Assembly (NCBI RefSeq): GCF_900637295.1 | Contig: NZ_LR134363.1 | Span: forward strand, 496,001 to 560,000 | Reading direction: 5' to 3' | Length of the DNA stretch: 64,000 nt | DNA from: Actinomyces slackii | Lineage (GTDB): Bacteria > Actinomycetota > Actinomycetes > Actinomycetales > Actinomycetaceae | Part shown: positions 28,226-36,368 of the stretch, one piece after another | Layout: every line of letters begins with the position of its first letter | Position numbering within the stretch: position 1 is the first letter of the stretch | Made by a program: the position numbers and the translations under genes | The notes under the pieces: generated by a model | Told to the model about the DNA's origin: nothing | Database searches by the model: none | The model's input: only the letters and a program-made list of their open reading frames with translations

Positions 28226-29257
28226 ATGAGCACCGATGCCCTCGCCGGCCGCCGCGCCCCGCAGCCGGACGCGCCCGTCGTCCGCCCGCGACGGCTGCGC
28301 CGCACCCCTGCGATGCGCGGCCTGGCCCGCGAGCATGCCATCGACCCGGCCAGCCTCATCCTGCCGGTGTTCGTGCGCGAGGGGATCACCGAGCCCCACC
28401 CGGTTCAGGCCATGCCGGGGGTCGTCCAGCACACGCTGGACTCGCTGCGCCGCGAGGCGGCGGCCTGCGCGCAGGCCGGCGTGGGGGGCATCGACCTGTT
28501 CGGGGTGCCCGCCGACCGCGATGAGACCGGCTCGGGGGCATGGGATGCCGCGGGCATCCTCAACCGGGGGATCGAGGCGGTGCGCGCCGAGGTGGGCGAT
28601 GCCCTGGTGGTGTGCGCCGACACCTGCCTGGACGAGTTCACCAGTCACGGGCACTGCGGGGTGCTGCGCCAGGGCGGGCGGCGCGACGGCGAGGTGGACA
28701 ATGACGCCACCCTGGGGCTCTACCAGCGCATGGCGGTGGCCCAGGCCCAGGCGGGGGCGCATATGGTCTCCCCCTCGGGGATGATGGATGGCCAGGTCGC
28801 AGCGATCCGCGGCGCCCTGGACGCCGCCGGGCACGACGACGTCGCCATCCTGGCCTACTCGGCCAAGTACGCCTCGGCCTACTTCGGCCCCTTCCGCGAG
28901 GCGGTGGGCTCGACGCTGACCGGGGACCGGCGCACCTACCAGCAGGATCCGGCCAACCGGCGCGAGGGGCTGCGCGAGGTCATGCTGGACGTGGCCGAGG
29001 GGGCGGACATCGTCATGGTCAAGCCGGCGGGGCCCTACCTGGATGTGCTGGCGGATGTGGCGGCGGCCAGCCCGGTCCCGGTGGCCGCCTACCAGGTCAG
29101 CGGGGAGTACTCGATGGTGGAGGCCGCCGCGCAGCGCGGGTGGGTCGAGCGCGAGCGCGTCATCGCCGAGTCGGTCCTGGGGATCGTGCGGGCCGGGGCG
29201 GATATGATCCTGACCTACTGGGCCCGCGAGATCGCCGAGGGCCTGGGGAGGCACTGA
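28226..29257 (+). CDS. hemB: Delta-aminolevulinic acid dehydratase (porphobilinogen synthase)
   Basis: It condenses two 5-aminolevulinate molecules into porphobilinogen. The 343-residue protein has [32 protein letters not shown] and a cysteine-containing metal loop ([16 protein letters not shown]). The first active-site Lys is in [18 protein letters not shown] (about residue 212), and the Schiff-base Lys is in [11 protein letters not shown] (about 265). It starts 12 bases after hemD. In the simplest ancestral layout hemL would follow, but here accessory DNA of 4.4 kb intervenes. Confidence 0.95.
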   Translation: MSTDALAGRRAPQPDAPVVRPRRLRRTPAMRGLAREHAIDPASLILPVFVREGITEPHPVQAMPGVVQHTLDSLRREAAACAQAGVGGIDLFGVPADRDETGSGAWDAAGILNRGIEAVRAEVGDALVVCADTCLDEFTSHGHCGVLRQGGRRDGEVDNDATLGLYQRMAVAQAQAGAHMVSPSGMMDGQVAAIRGALDAAGHDDVAILAYSAKYASAYFGPFREAVGSTLTGDRRTYQQDPANRREGLREVMLDVAEGADIVMVKPAGPYLDVLADVAAASPVPVAAYQVSGEYSMVEAAAQRGWVERERVIAESVLGIVRAGADMILTYWAREIAEGLGRH

Positions 29258-29270
29258 GGCTGTGAGCGGC

Positions 29271-29651
29271 TCAGGGCACGATGCAGCGCGATGAGGCCCT
29301 GGCCAGCCGCCGGTCGAAGGTGACGACCCGGCAGTCGAGCGCCTCGGCCAGGGCGACGTAGACCGCGTCATAGGCGGAGATGCTGTTGCGCAGCGTCCAT
29401 GCGGCGTCGAGCAGGGGCGGGACATCCATCCAGTGGATGTCCAGCTGCTCGAGGTGGATCAGCGCGGTGCGGGCGCGCTCAGCCGTGATCTCCGACCCCA
29501 GGACCCAACCGCGCAGGACGGACATCACCTCGACCGCCAGGTGCTGAGGGGCGTACAGGTCGGCGTCGGCGATGAGGTCGGCCGCAGCCCGGCCCCTCTG
29601 GCTGCCGATCAGCACCTCCGCCGCTGCGGAGGCGTCCAGGACGAGGATCAT
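29271..29651 (-). CDS. vapC: VapC-like PIN-domain ribonuclease toxin
   Basis: The 126-residue PIN domain has the acidic residues expected: D6 in ILVLDASAAAEVLI, E12, and the C-terminal Asp residues in SISAYDAVYVALAEALDCRVVTFDRRL. PIN toxins cleave RNA (tRNA or rRNA sites in studied VapC). The gene overlaps the antitoxin by four bases and ends 13 bases from the hemB stop, facing it. The target is unknown. Confidence 0.85.
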   Translation of the reverse strand: MILVLDASAAAEVLIGSQRGRAAADLIADADLYAPQHLAVEVMSVLRGWVLGSEITAERARTALIHLEQLDIHWMDVPPLLDAAWTLRNSISAYDAVYVALAEALDCRVVTFDRRLARASSRCIVP

Positions 29652-29878
29652 GCGCGATCCTGGCGGGAGGCGCGCAGGACCTCGACGGCGGGAGTCGTGC
29701 CCGCCGGACCCGCGGCCCTGATGCTGGCGAGGAGCTCGGCGCGGTCCGGCCGCTCGGCCAGCCGCGTCACCTCCGCCAGGAGGTAGTCGCTCAGCGACAG
29801 GCCCTGCAAGGCCGCGCGCGCCTTGAGCCGCGCGCTGACATCCTCAGGGACATGACGGATCTGAAGCGTGGTAGCCAT
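29648..29878 (-). CDS. vapB: FitA/VapB-like ribbon-helix-helix antitoxin
   Basis: The 76-residue protein begins with a ribbon-helix-helix (TLQIRHVPEDVSARLKARAALQGLSLSDYLLAEV), as in FitA-type antitoxins. The Pro-rich C-terminal tail is the expected toxin-binding segment. It is encoded first and overlaps vapC. Two palindromes directly at its start suggest autoregulation. Confidence 0.85.
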   Translation of the reverse strand: MATTLQIRHVPEDVSARLKARAALQGLSLSDYLLAEVTRLAERPDRAELLASIRAAGPAGTTPAVEVLRASRQDRA

Positions 29879-29910
29879 GCAACTAGCATGAGATACATGC
29901 AGTCTGCATG
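29876..29910. promoter_or_regulatory. VapB operator, two palindromes
   Basis: CATGCAACTAGCATG (29876-29890, including the start codon) and CATGCAGTCTGCATG (29896-29910) are dyads sharing CATGC/GCATG arms and separated by five bases. Paired RHH-antitoxin operators look like this. Confidence 0.6.
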
Positions 29911-30006
29911 CAAGGGCTCGCGAGATCGCCCAGGACCCGAGGCGGTGAGGATCGCGACAGCCGGCCTCGCCGCCGACCCTTGGGAGGAGCCTCGTCGGCC
30001 AGCGGG

Positions 30007-30070
30007 GTGCCTCATGTCAAGGTGCCCGCGAAATCTTCTCCGTGCCTCATGTAGGAATGCCCGCAAAACG
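30007..30070. repeat. Left-end tandem terminal repeats of the IS
   Basis: Two similar units start GTGCCTCATGT at 30007 and 30042, each followed by a TGCCCGC core. They are probably two transposase-binding sites. Confidence 0.6.
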
Positions 30071-31342
30071 GGTGGGGTGTCGGGAGGCTTTCTTGACGCG
30101 GATGCTGTGGTGGACGTCGGGCAGGGCGCTGGGGATCTGGGCGGCGTAGAGCTCGTCGGTCTTGGTCTTGGCCTGCATGATCAGGGAGGCCTGAAGGTCG
30201 TGGATGCGCCTGGCGATCTTGGCGGGGTTGAGGCTGTCGCGGTAGGCGATCAGCTCATCCTTGTGCTGGCCGGTCAGGGCATCAGTGGACAGGAGCCGCT
30301 CCAGCGGGGTGGCGGGGGCGTCGTAGAGGCGCTTGCGCCGCCCGGCCTTGTCGGTGCCCCACCCGACGGGCTTGCGGGTGGGTGTCAGGAAGTTGAGGCG
30401 GTCGTCGACCAGGGACCACAGGCGGTTCAGGGTGGCGCGCTCGGTGTCGGTGTCGTACCGGTAGTAGAAGCCGTAGCGGCGCACGAGATGGTTGTTCTTG
30501 GACTCGATGGTCGCCTGGTCGTTCTTGCGGTAGGGCCGGGCCCTGGTGAAGTAGATGCCCAGGTTGCCGGCCCATGCCACGACCCCGTGGTTGATGAACT
30601 CGCTGCCGTTGTCGAAGTCCATGCCCAGCAGCGGGAACGGGACGGCGTCGATGGCTGCGTCCAGGGCGGCAATGATGTGCTTCTCCGCGTTGTTGCGCAT
30701 CGTGCGGGTGAACACCCACCCGGTGAGCACGTCGGTCATGTTCAGGGTCCGGGCGAACTCGCCCTTGAGGACCGGGCCGCAGTGGGCGACGGTGTCGACC
30801 TCGAAGAACCCCGGGGCGGCCTCGATCTCGTCACCGGCCTTGCGGATGGTGATCGAGTTGCGCAGCAGCGGCCCGGCCTTGGTGGTGCTGATCCCCCGGA
30901 CGGGGTCCTTGGCGCGTACTGGGGCCAGGTACCGGTCGATGGTCGCCGCACTCATGGCCTCCAGCTCTGCCCGCACCTGGGGCGTGTATCGGGGCTCGTC
31001 ATCCAGCTCCCCGTGGGACTGGAGCAGGTCGAGCAGCAGCGGCATGGACGCCGCCAGGTACTTGCCGCACTGCCCGCCACTGGCCGCCCACACCTTTTGC
31101 AGGACCTTCAGGGCGTCATAGGAGTACTTGCGGCCCCTGGGCCTGGGCGCCTCCTTCTTGGCCCCGCCAGGGCGCTTGGCGGCCTGGGTCAGGCGCCTGC
31201 GCGCGTTGTCCCGGCTCCAGCCAGTCACCGCGCACACCTCGTCGAGCATCCGCCCCTTATCGCCCTTGGACGCCCTGGCATACGCCGTGGCGTACTTCCT
31301 GGTGATCTCAGCCCTAGCCCCCATCGACAACTCGCTTCCCAT
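30047..31342 (-). CDS. DDE (integrase-core) transposase
   Basis: From the ATG at 31342 the protein is 431 residues; a start six codons later (MGARAEITRKY) is equally possible. An N-terminal helix-turn-helix (LDEVCAVTGWSRDNARRRLTQA) is followed by an rve catalytic core with FFEVDTVAHCG (first Asp), LGMDFDNGSEFINH (second Asp) and NDQATIESKNNHLVR (Glu). The C-terminus resembles the Arg/Pro-rich tail of IS481/IS21-like enzymes. The catalytic residues are intact, so it may be active. Upstream in-frame sequence extends beyond the element and is not coding. Confidence 0.8.
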   Translation of the reverse strand: MGSELSMGARAEITRKYATAYARASKGDKGRMLDEVCAVTGWSRDNARRRLTQAAKRPGGAKKEAPRPRGRKYSYDALKVLQKVWAASGGQCGKYLAASMPLLLDLLQSHGELDDEPRYTPQVRAELEAMSAATIDRYLAPVRAKDPVRGISTTKAGPLLRNSITIRKAGDEIEAAPGFFEVDTVAHCGPVLKGEFARTLNMTDVLTGWVFTRTMRNNAEKHIIAALDAAIDAVPFPLLGMDFDNGSEFINHGVVAWAGNLGIYFTRARPYRKNDQATIESKNNHLVRRYGFYYRYDTDTERATLNRLWSLVDDRLNFLTPTRKPVGWGTDKAGRRKRLYDAPATPLERLLSTDALTGQHKDELIAYRDSLNPAKIARRIHDLQASLIMQAKTKTDELYAAQIPSALPDVHHSIRVKKASRHPTRFAGIPT

Positions 31343-31359
31343 GCCCACCACGGTCCGCG

Positions 31360-31419
31360 GATTTCGCGGGCACTTCCACATGAGGCACGGGACCTCCTTC
31401 GCGGGCATCCACGATGAGT
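31360..31419. repeat. Right-end tandem terminal repeats of the IS
   Basis: The inner unit 31360-31388 is the inverted partner of the left outer repeat. An outer, more diverged unit (GCGGGCATCCACGATGAGTC) follows to 31420. Confidence 0.55.
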
Positions 31420-31473
31420 CTCGTCGGCCAGTTGCCCCGTCACACACACATGGTGCATAATGAGAGTGATCGA

Positions 31474-31517
31474 TTCCCGACCAGGCCTCTCCATCCGGAT
31501 GCAAACTAGGTCGGGAA
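31474..31517 (+). terminator. Hairpin followed by T-rich tract upstream of abi
   Basis: TTCCCGACC (31474-31482) pairs with GGTCGGGAA (31509-31517), and CTTTTCTTCT follows directly. It ends 23 bases before the abi start, so it could be an attenuator in the abi leader or the terminator of a lost upstream unit. Confidence 0.4.
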
Positions 31518-31644
31518 CTTTTCTTCTGCAAGGGCGCACGATGGATCACAAACCGAGGCTGAGCTATATAGAGCAGACCAACCTTCTCGCCTCTCGAGGC
31601 CTGCGCATGACCAGCGAGGCAGACTGCATCGACCTTCTCAGCCA

Positions 31645-32795
31645 TGGCCGGAATTAAACAAAACCGTATTCCGGTGTGTTCTTGGGTGGATATTGGTGCG
31701 GGCGAGGTATAGAATGGGCGCATGCGGGTTGATGTCACGTCGGATGAGCGCGATGTCCTTTTGGGATGGAAGAAGCGCAATGACACGCTGATCCTGGTCA
31801 GATTGAAAGCCGAGGCGATTCTCTACGCGTCCCGTGGCGTTGACGTGGGTGTTATCGCTGAAATGGTCGACCGATGCGAGAGAACCGTGAAGGAATGGCT
31901 GGCGGACTGGCGGCGCACCAGACTGCATTCCGTCGTGACCGGTCACGCCGGAAATGAGAACGCCGCGAAACTCACCCGCACCCAAAAGGAGCAGCTCAAG
32001 GAGGTCCTGAGCCAGCCACCATCGCGGTCCGGCATCGCCGCCGACTTCTGGGACGTACCCGCCCTGCGCGACGTGGTCAGTGCGAGGTTCGGCGTGGAGT
32101 ACGCCTCGGACTCCTCCTACCAGCTGCTCCTGCGCTTGGCCGGCATGAGCTTCAAGCTGCCCGATCCCTTCGACAAGCGCCGCGATGAGAAGGCCATCAC
32201 CGAGCGGATGGCGCAGATCCGCGCCGAGGTCGCCGGCCTGTTGGCCGGCGGCTGGGAGGTGTACACCGTCGATGAGGTCCGTGTGGAGCACGAGGCCGAG
32301 ACCCGTCGTATGTGGCTGCCCAAGGGCGAGCGCACCAAGATCCACGTTGACCGCACGCGCTCGGCCCAATCCTTCTTCGGGGCCCTGAGCCTGACCACCA
32401 AGAAGATGAAGGTCTATCCCATCGAGGGCAACCAGAACGCCGAACAGATCATCCTGGCGATGGCTCGCCTGGCACGCGAAACAGACAACGACAGGATCGC
32501 TGTCGTCCTGGATAACGCCAGATTCCACCACGCCAAGGCCCTGACCAGCCTGTACGAGCCCGGCGAGGCACTAGACCGTATCACCCCGATCTACCTACCG
32601 CCCTACGCGCCGGACCACAACCCCACCGAGCACGTTTGGAACACCGCGAAAGGTCACATCGCCAACATTCAACGCGACACCCCCGAGCAGACCTGGACCG
32701 CGTTCACCAGCTACATCACTAGCCGCACCTTCGACTACGACTTCGAACACCTACCAATCACCCCACCAGAAGGAAACCTTGTTTAAAGCCGGCCA
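31645..32795 (+). mobile_element. IS630-family insertion sequence (1151 bp)
   Basis: The termini TGGCCGGAATTAAACAA and, inverted at the right end, TGGCCGGCTTTAAACAA match at 15 of 17 positions. A two-base CA duplication (31643-31644 and 32796-32797) flanks it, which agrees with the 2-bp duplications of IS630/Tc1 elements although TA is the usual target. The element carries one intact transposase gene and interrupts an Abi_2 gene. Confidence 0.85.
31722..32786 (+). CDS. IS630 family transposase
   Basis: The 354-residue protein has an N-terminal HTH domain (GVDVGVIAEMVDRCERTVKEWLADW) and a DDE_3 core. The core shows VYTVDEVRVEHEAETRRMW (first Asp), AVVLDNARFHHAKAL (second Asp) and YLPPYAPDHNPTEHVWNTAK (final Glu), the classic IS630 ending. 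It is intact, so transposition may still occur. The last codons run into the right terminal repeat. Confidence 0.92.
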   Translation: MRVDVTSDERDVLLGWKKRNDTLILVRLKAEAILYASRGVDVGVIAEMVDRCERTVKEWLADWRRTRLHSVVTGHAGNENAAKLTRTQKEQLKEVLSQPPSRSGIAADFWDVPALRDVVSARFGVEYASDSSYQLLLRLAGMSFKLPDPFDKRRDEKAITERMAQIRAEVAGLLAGGWEVYTVDEVRVEHEAETRRMWLPKGERTKIHVDRTRSAQSFFGALSLTTKKMKVYPIEGNQNAEQIILAMARLARETDNDRIAVVLDNARFHHAKALTSLYEPGEALDRITPIYLPPYAPDHNPTEHVWNTAKGHIANIQRDTPEQTWTAFTSYITSRTFDYDFEHLPITPPEGNLV

Positions 32796-33700
32796 CAGGT
32801 CAACTACTACCGCCTCTCGGGCTACTTCCGATACTGGCAAAAGGACCCCGCTTACGGAGACAACACCTTCATCGACGGGGCGAACCTGGAGACGATCCGA
32901 GACCTGTACCTAGCCGAGGAAAGCCTCGCGGTCGAGGCCACACGGGCGCTGCGACAGGTCGAGATTCTCTTGCGCACACGCTTCGCCTACTACTACTCCA
33001 TGCATGTGACCTCCCAGGGTGGGCTGAGCGTTGACAGAGGAATCTCACCCCCTCCTCCGAACTCCGAGCAGAACCCAGTCAGTTACTACGTGCGCCGCGA
33101 TCTTGACCAGAGCAAGGAGTCCTTCATCGTCCGAAGCCGCCAAGATCCGCCTCAGGACAACAAGCCCGCAGACCGATATCCGCACCTCTACGTGTGGGCA
33201 GCTGTCGAGGTCCTCTCCTTCGGCACTCTGTCTCGCTGCATCGCTGCTTCTGCTGACAGTGGAGTGTTGGATCACCTGACGAAATCTCTTGACATGAAGC
33301 GAGACACGTTTGCCTCCATGGTCAAGAGCCTCGTGTACCTCCGAGACCGGATCGCGCATCATGCCAAGATCTGGAACCACTCCGTTGCCGACGCCCCCGG
33401 TCTTGGGCGCTCACGGAAGCGCATCAAGAGGCGACACGGTCAGTTCGACGACCACTCGACCTACGCCGTCCTTGTCGTGCTCAGCCTGATCCTTGAGCAG
33501 TCACACCTCCACGAAAACTGGCTGACCGACGTCGTCGACCCCATCCTGAAGGGAAACACCCTGCTGGATCGCGGAATCCGCCACCCGCGCCGATACGGCG
33601 AGGCCGACCTGAGCACGTAACAGCACTGCCCGACCCTGGCCGCGATACGCTCGGGCCGCAGCCGCCTTGTCCGTCCGACCAGCCCGCGCAGGAGCCCCTC

Positions 33701-35071
33701 ATGCCCACCAACGCCGCCCTCTTCGACTCCGCCCGTGCCATCATCCCGGGGGGTGTGGATTCCCCCGTGCGGGCCTTCGGCTCGGTGGGCGGCACGCCGC
33801 GCTTCATCGTCTCGGCCAGCGGCGCCCGGGTGCGCGACGCCGAGGGCGCCGAGCTCGTGGACCTCGTGGGCTCCTGGGGCCCCGCCCTGCTGGGCCACGC
33901 CCACCCCGAGGTCGTCGCGGCCGTCCAGGAGGCGGCGGCGCGGGGCCTGTCCTTCGGCGCCCCCACCCAGGGTGAGACCCTGCTGGCCCAGGAGGTCGCC
34001 CGACGGGTCCCGGCCGTCCAGAAGGTGCGCTTCGTGTCCACCGGCACCGAGGCCACCATGACGGCGGTGCGCCTGGCGCGGGGCGCCACCGGCAGGGATC
34101 TCGTGGTGAAGTTCGCCGGCTGCTACCACGGCCACAGCGACGGCCTGCTGGCCGAGGCCGGCTCGGGCGTGGCCACGGGCGGCCTGCCCGGCAGCGCGGG
34201 CGTGCCCCAGGCGGTGGCCGCTCAGACCATTGTCCTGCCCTACAACGACGTCGAGGCGCTGCGCGCCTGCTTCCAGGCGCGCGGGGAGCAGATCGCCGCC
34301 GTCATCTGCGAGGGGGCTGCGGCCAATATGGGCGTGGTCCCGCCCGCGCGCGGCTTCAACGCCGAGATCCGCCGCATCACCGCCGAGCACGGTGCCCTGA
34401 TGATTCTCGACGAGGTGCTCACCGGCTTCCGCGTGGGCCCGGCCGGCTGGTGGGGGCTGGAGGCCGTCGAGGGCTGGAGCATCGAGGCGCCCACCGCCGC
34501 CCACCGCTGGCCCGCCTCCACCCAGGAGGCCGCCTGGGTGCCCGACCTGCTGACCTTCGGCAAGGTGGTGGGCGGGGGCATGCCACTGGCCGCCGTCGGC
34601 GGGCGAGCGGAGATCATGGACCTGCTGGCGCCGCTGGGGCCCGTCTACCAGGCCGGGACGCTGTCAGGCCACCCGCTGGCCACGGCCGCCGGCCTGGCCA
34701 CCCTCCAGCTGGCCGACGACGCCGTCTACGCCGCCGTGGAGTCCGCCTCCCAGCAGATCGCCTCCACGGTCTCCCAGGCGCTGAGCGCCCAGGGCGTGGA
34801 GCACCGGGTGCAGTGGGCCGGCTCCCTGTTCTCCATCATGTTCGGGGCTGGGACGGCCGCGGGGGTCGCCGACTACGAGGCCGCCCGGGCTCAGGAGACC
34901 TGGCGCCACGCCCCCTTCTTCCACGCCTTCCTGGAGGGCGGCGTGGCCCTGCCGCCCTCGGTCTTCGAGGCGTGGTTCGTCTCGGCCGCTCATGGGCCGG
35001 CCGAGCTCGAGGTCATCGCGGCGGCGGCGCCGAAGGCCGCCCGCGCCGCCGCCCAGGCGCAGCCCTCCTGA
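33701..35071 (+). CDS. hemL: Glutamate-1-semialdehyde 2,1-aminomutase
   Basis: This PLP enzyme converts glutamate-1-semialdehyde to 5-aminolevulinate. The 456-residue class III aminotransferase has the signature [50 protein letters not shown] and the [13 protein letters not shown] stretch with the PLP-contacting Asp. The PLP Lys is in [19 protein letters not shown] (about residue 288). An insert of about 25 residues ([21 protein letters not shown]) precedes the PLP Lys. AGGAG lies upstream of the ATG. It is isolated from hemB by 4.4 kb of accessory genes and ends at a strong terminator. Confidence 0.95.
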   Translation: MPTNAALFDSARAIIPGGVDSPVRAFGSVGGTPRFIVSASGARVRDAEGAELVDLVGSWGPALLGHAHPEVVAAVQEAAARGLSFGAPTQGETLLAQEVARRVPAVQKVRFVSTGTEATMTAVRLARGATGRDLVVKFAGCYHGHSDGLLAEAGSGVATGGLPGSAGVPQAVAAQTIVLPYNDVEALRACFQARGEQIAAVICEGAAANMGVVPPARGFNAEIRRITAEHGALMILDEVLTGFRVGPAGWWGLEAVEGWSIEAPTAAHRWPASTQEAAWVPDLLTFGKVVGGGMPLAAVGGRAEIMDLLAPLGPVYQAGTLSGHPLATAAGLATLQLADDAVYAAVESASQQIASTVSQALSAQGVEHRVQWAGSLFSIMFGAGTAAGVADYEAARAQETWRHAPFFHAFLEGGVALPPSVFEAWFVSAAHGPAELEVIAAAAPKAARAAAQAQPS

Positions 35072-35078
35072 GCCCGGG

Positions 35079-35114
35079 CCCCGCGCGCCCCGCCGCAGCG
35101 GGACGCGCGGGGCG
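35079..35114. terminator. Bidirectional terminator hairpin
   Basis: GCCCCGCGCGCCCCGC pairs with GCGGGACGCGCGGGGC (15 of 16) around CGCA, between the convergent hemL and macrodomain genes. Confidence 0.7.
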
Positions 35115-35141
35115 CTCCAGCTGCGCGCACAGCCCGCGCCC

Positions 35142-36113
35142 TCAGGGAGCGGGCGCCAGGGCCTGCTCGTAGGCGTTCAACTCCGCCTGGGCTGAGAGCC
35201 CGATGACGATGCGCATCGGGGAGTGAGGGTGATCGACCACCCATCGGGCCAGGGCGTCCATGGCCGCGGTGGCGGCCCACCGCTTGGGGTAGCCGAAGGC
35301 GCCGGTGGAGATGGAGCACAGGCCCACGCTGTTCATGCCGATATCCGCGGCCAAGTCCAGGGAGCTGGTGTAGCAGGACTCCAGCAGGGCCCGGTCGGCG
35401 GGATTGGGCCCCTGGCCGCGGTCGGCCATGGGACCCACCGAGTGGATGACGTAGAGGGCGGGCAGGTGATAGCCACGGGTCAGGACGGCGCGCCCACTGG
35501 GCTCCCCGGTGTCGCGCCGGCTGGGATCGGCGGCCTCGGCGTCGGCCATGTAGCGGGCGCACTCGGCGCGCATGGCCGGGCCGGCCGCCGAGTGCAGCAT
35601 GTTGTCCACGCATTTGTGCCCCGGCACGAAGCAGCCGATCATGCGGGAATTGGCGGCATTGACCACAGCGTCGGCGCGCAGGCGGGCGAGCTCGCCGTGC
35701 CACAGGGCCACGCGCTCGCCCAGCAGGCCGGGCACGCCGTGGGTGGAGGCCAGCGTGGGAAGGGACATGGCCTCCACGGCGCCACGGGCCGCGGCCTCAG
35801 CCGACAGCAGGAGGTCCAGGTCGGCGGCGGCATGGTCGGGCAGGGGGCCGGGGGGCCGAGTGGTCAGGAGGTAGTCCAGGTAGACGCGCAGCTCCTCGAC
35901 CCCGGCGGGGATCGTCATATCCCCCCAGCTGTCGAAAACCGGGCCGTCGGTGCGCATGAGCTCCAGCACGAGCCTGCGCAGAAGGGACAGCCGGTCCCAG
36001 GGGCCCCTGTCCGCCGCTCCGCTCAGGCCCTGGGCGCCAGCACCGGAGGCTCCCGCCGCACGCGCGAGCAGCTCCTCCTGAGCGCCCATCGCGCCCTGAC
36101 GACAACCACTCAT
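35142..36113 (-). CDS. Zinc-type macrodomain protein, probable protein-ADP-ribose hydrolase
   Basis: From the ATG at 36113 (AGGAGGGG upstream) the protein is 323 residues. A helical N-terminal domain (about 1-140, with RVYLDYLLTTRPP) precedes a macrodomain: ERVALWHGELARLRADAVVNAANSRMIGCFVPGHKCVDNMLHSAAG. The Cys/His/Cys in that last segment match the zinc site of SpyMacro/SauMacro enzymes, which remove mono-ADP-ribose from proteins. In staphylococci and streptococci such genes sit with a SirTM sirtuin and lipoylation genes; none is nearby here. It is apparently monocistronic. Confidence 0.85.
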   Translation of the reverse strand: MSGCRQGAMGAQEELLARAAGASGAGAQGLSGAADRGPWDRLSLLRRLVLELMRTDGPVFDSWGDMTIPAGVEELRVYLDYLLTTRPPGPLPDHAAADLDLLLSAEAAARGAVEAMSLPTLASTHGVPGLLGERVALWHGELARLRADAVVNAANSRMIGCFVPGHKCVDNMLHSAAGPAMRAECARYMADAEAADPSRRDTGEPSGRAVLTRGYHLPALYVIHSVGPMADRGQGPNPADRALLESCYTSSLDLAADIGMNSVGLCSISTGAFGYPKRWAATAAMDALARWVVDHPHSPMRIVIGLSAQAELNAYEQALAPAP

Positions 36114-36257
36114 CTCCCCTCCTGACGTTGTCGACTTCCACCATAGCCCCTCCTCGTCCCAATCGGAGAGTCGGCAGCGTTGGACCTCGCTCACGCCGGA
36201 TCACGGGGGCGGTACCGAACCGGTATTGAACCGTCACCTGTTTTCGGTCGGTTCACG

Positions 36258-36287
36258 TTGACTCCGTCATAACGATCTCACTAATTT
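36258..36287 (+). promoter_or_regulatory. Candidate sigma-A promoter of the adhesin gene
   Basis: TTGACT (36258-36263), 18 bases, then TAATTT (36282-36287), in an AT-richer 80-base stretch upstream of the adhesin start. It is based on boxes and spacing only. Confidence 0.35.
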
Positions 36288-36368
36288 CATCCCCGATCGT
36301 ATAGGTATCAACCATACGGATGGTGGCTCCGCTCCCCCGGGACCACCGCCCGTCCCGAAAGGAATCCC

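Larger units (their letters stand above)
30003..31419 (-). mobile_element. Insertion sequence with rve-type transposase
   Basis: One transposase gene is bounded by duplicated terminal repeats on each side. The 29-bp block starting GTGCCTCATGT at 30007 is repeated inverted at 31360-31388 with 26 of 29 matches. A 12-bp direct repeat CTCGTCGGCCAG at 29991-30002 and 31420-31431 brackets it and may be a target duplication, though 12 bp is long. I set the ends by that repeat; they may be off by some bases. The family is not certain. Confidence 0.65.
31541..33620 (+). pseudogene. Abi_2 family (AbiD/AbiF-like) protein, split by an IS630 element
   Basis: The N-terminal piece starts at ATG 31541 behind AAGGG (MDHKPRLSYIEQTNLLASRG, then DCIDLLS). 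The rest resumes right after the IS (VNYYRLSGYFRYWQ). Removing 31645-32795 plus one copy of the CA duplication joins ...DLLSQVNYYRLSGYF... in frame and gives 308 codons to the stop at 33620. This is the exact Abi_2 (PF07751) N-terminal motif order. A C-terminal RDRIAHHAKIWNH matches the HEPN-type R..R..H motif of these abortive-infection proteins. The remaining fragment from 32970 could still be translated but lacks the N-terminus. Confidence 0.85.

Noticed and set aside
30047-31786. The 579-codon version of the rve-type transposase
   Set aside because: Its first 148 codons extend beyond the right terminal repeats of the element and into the Abi leader, and lack homology.
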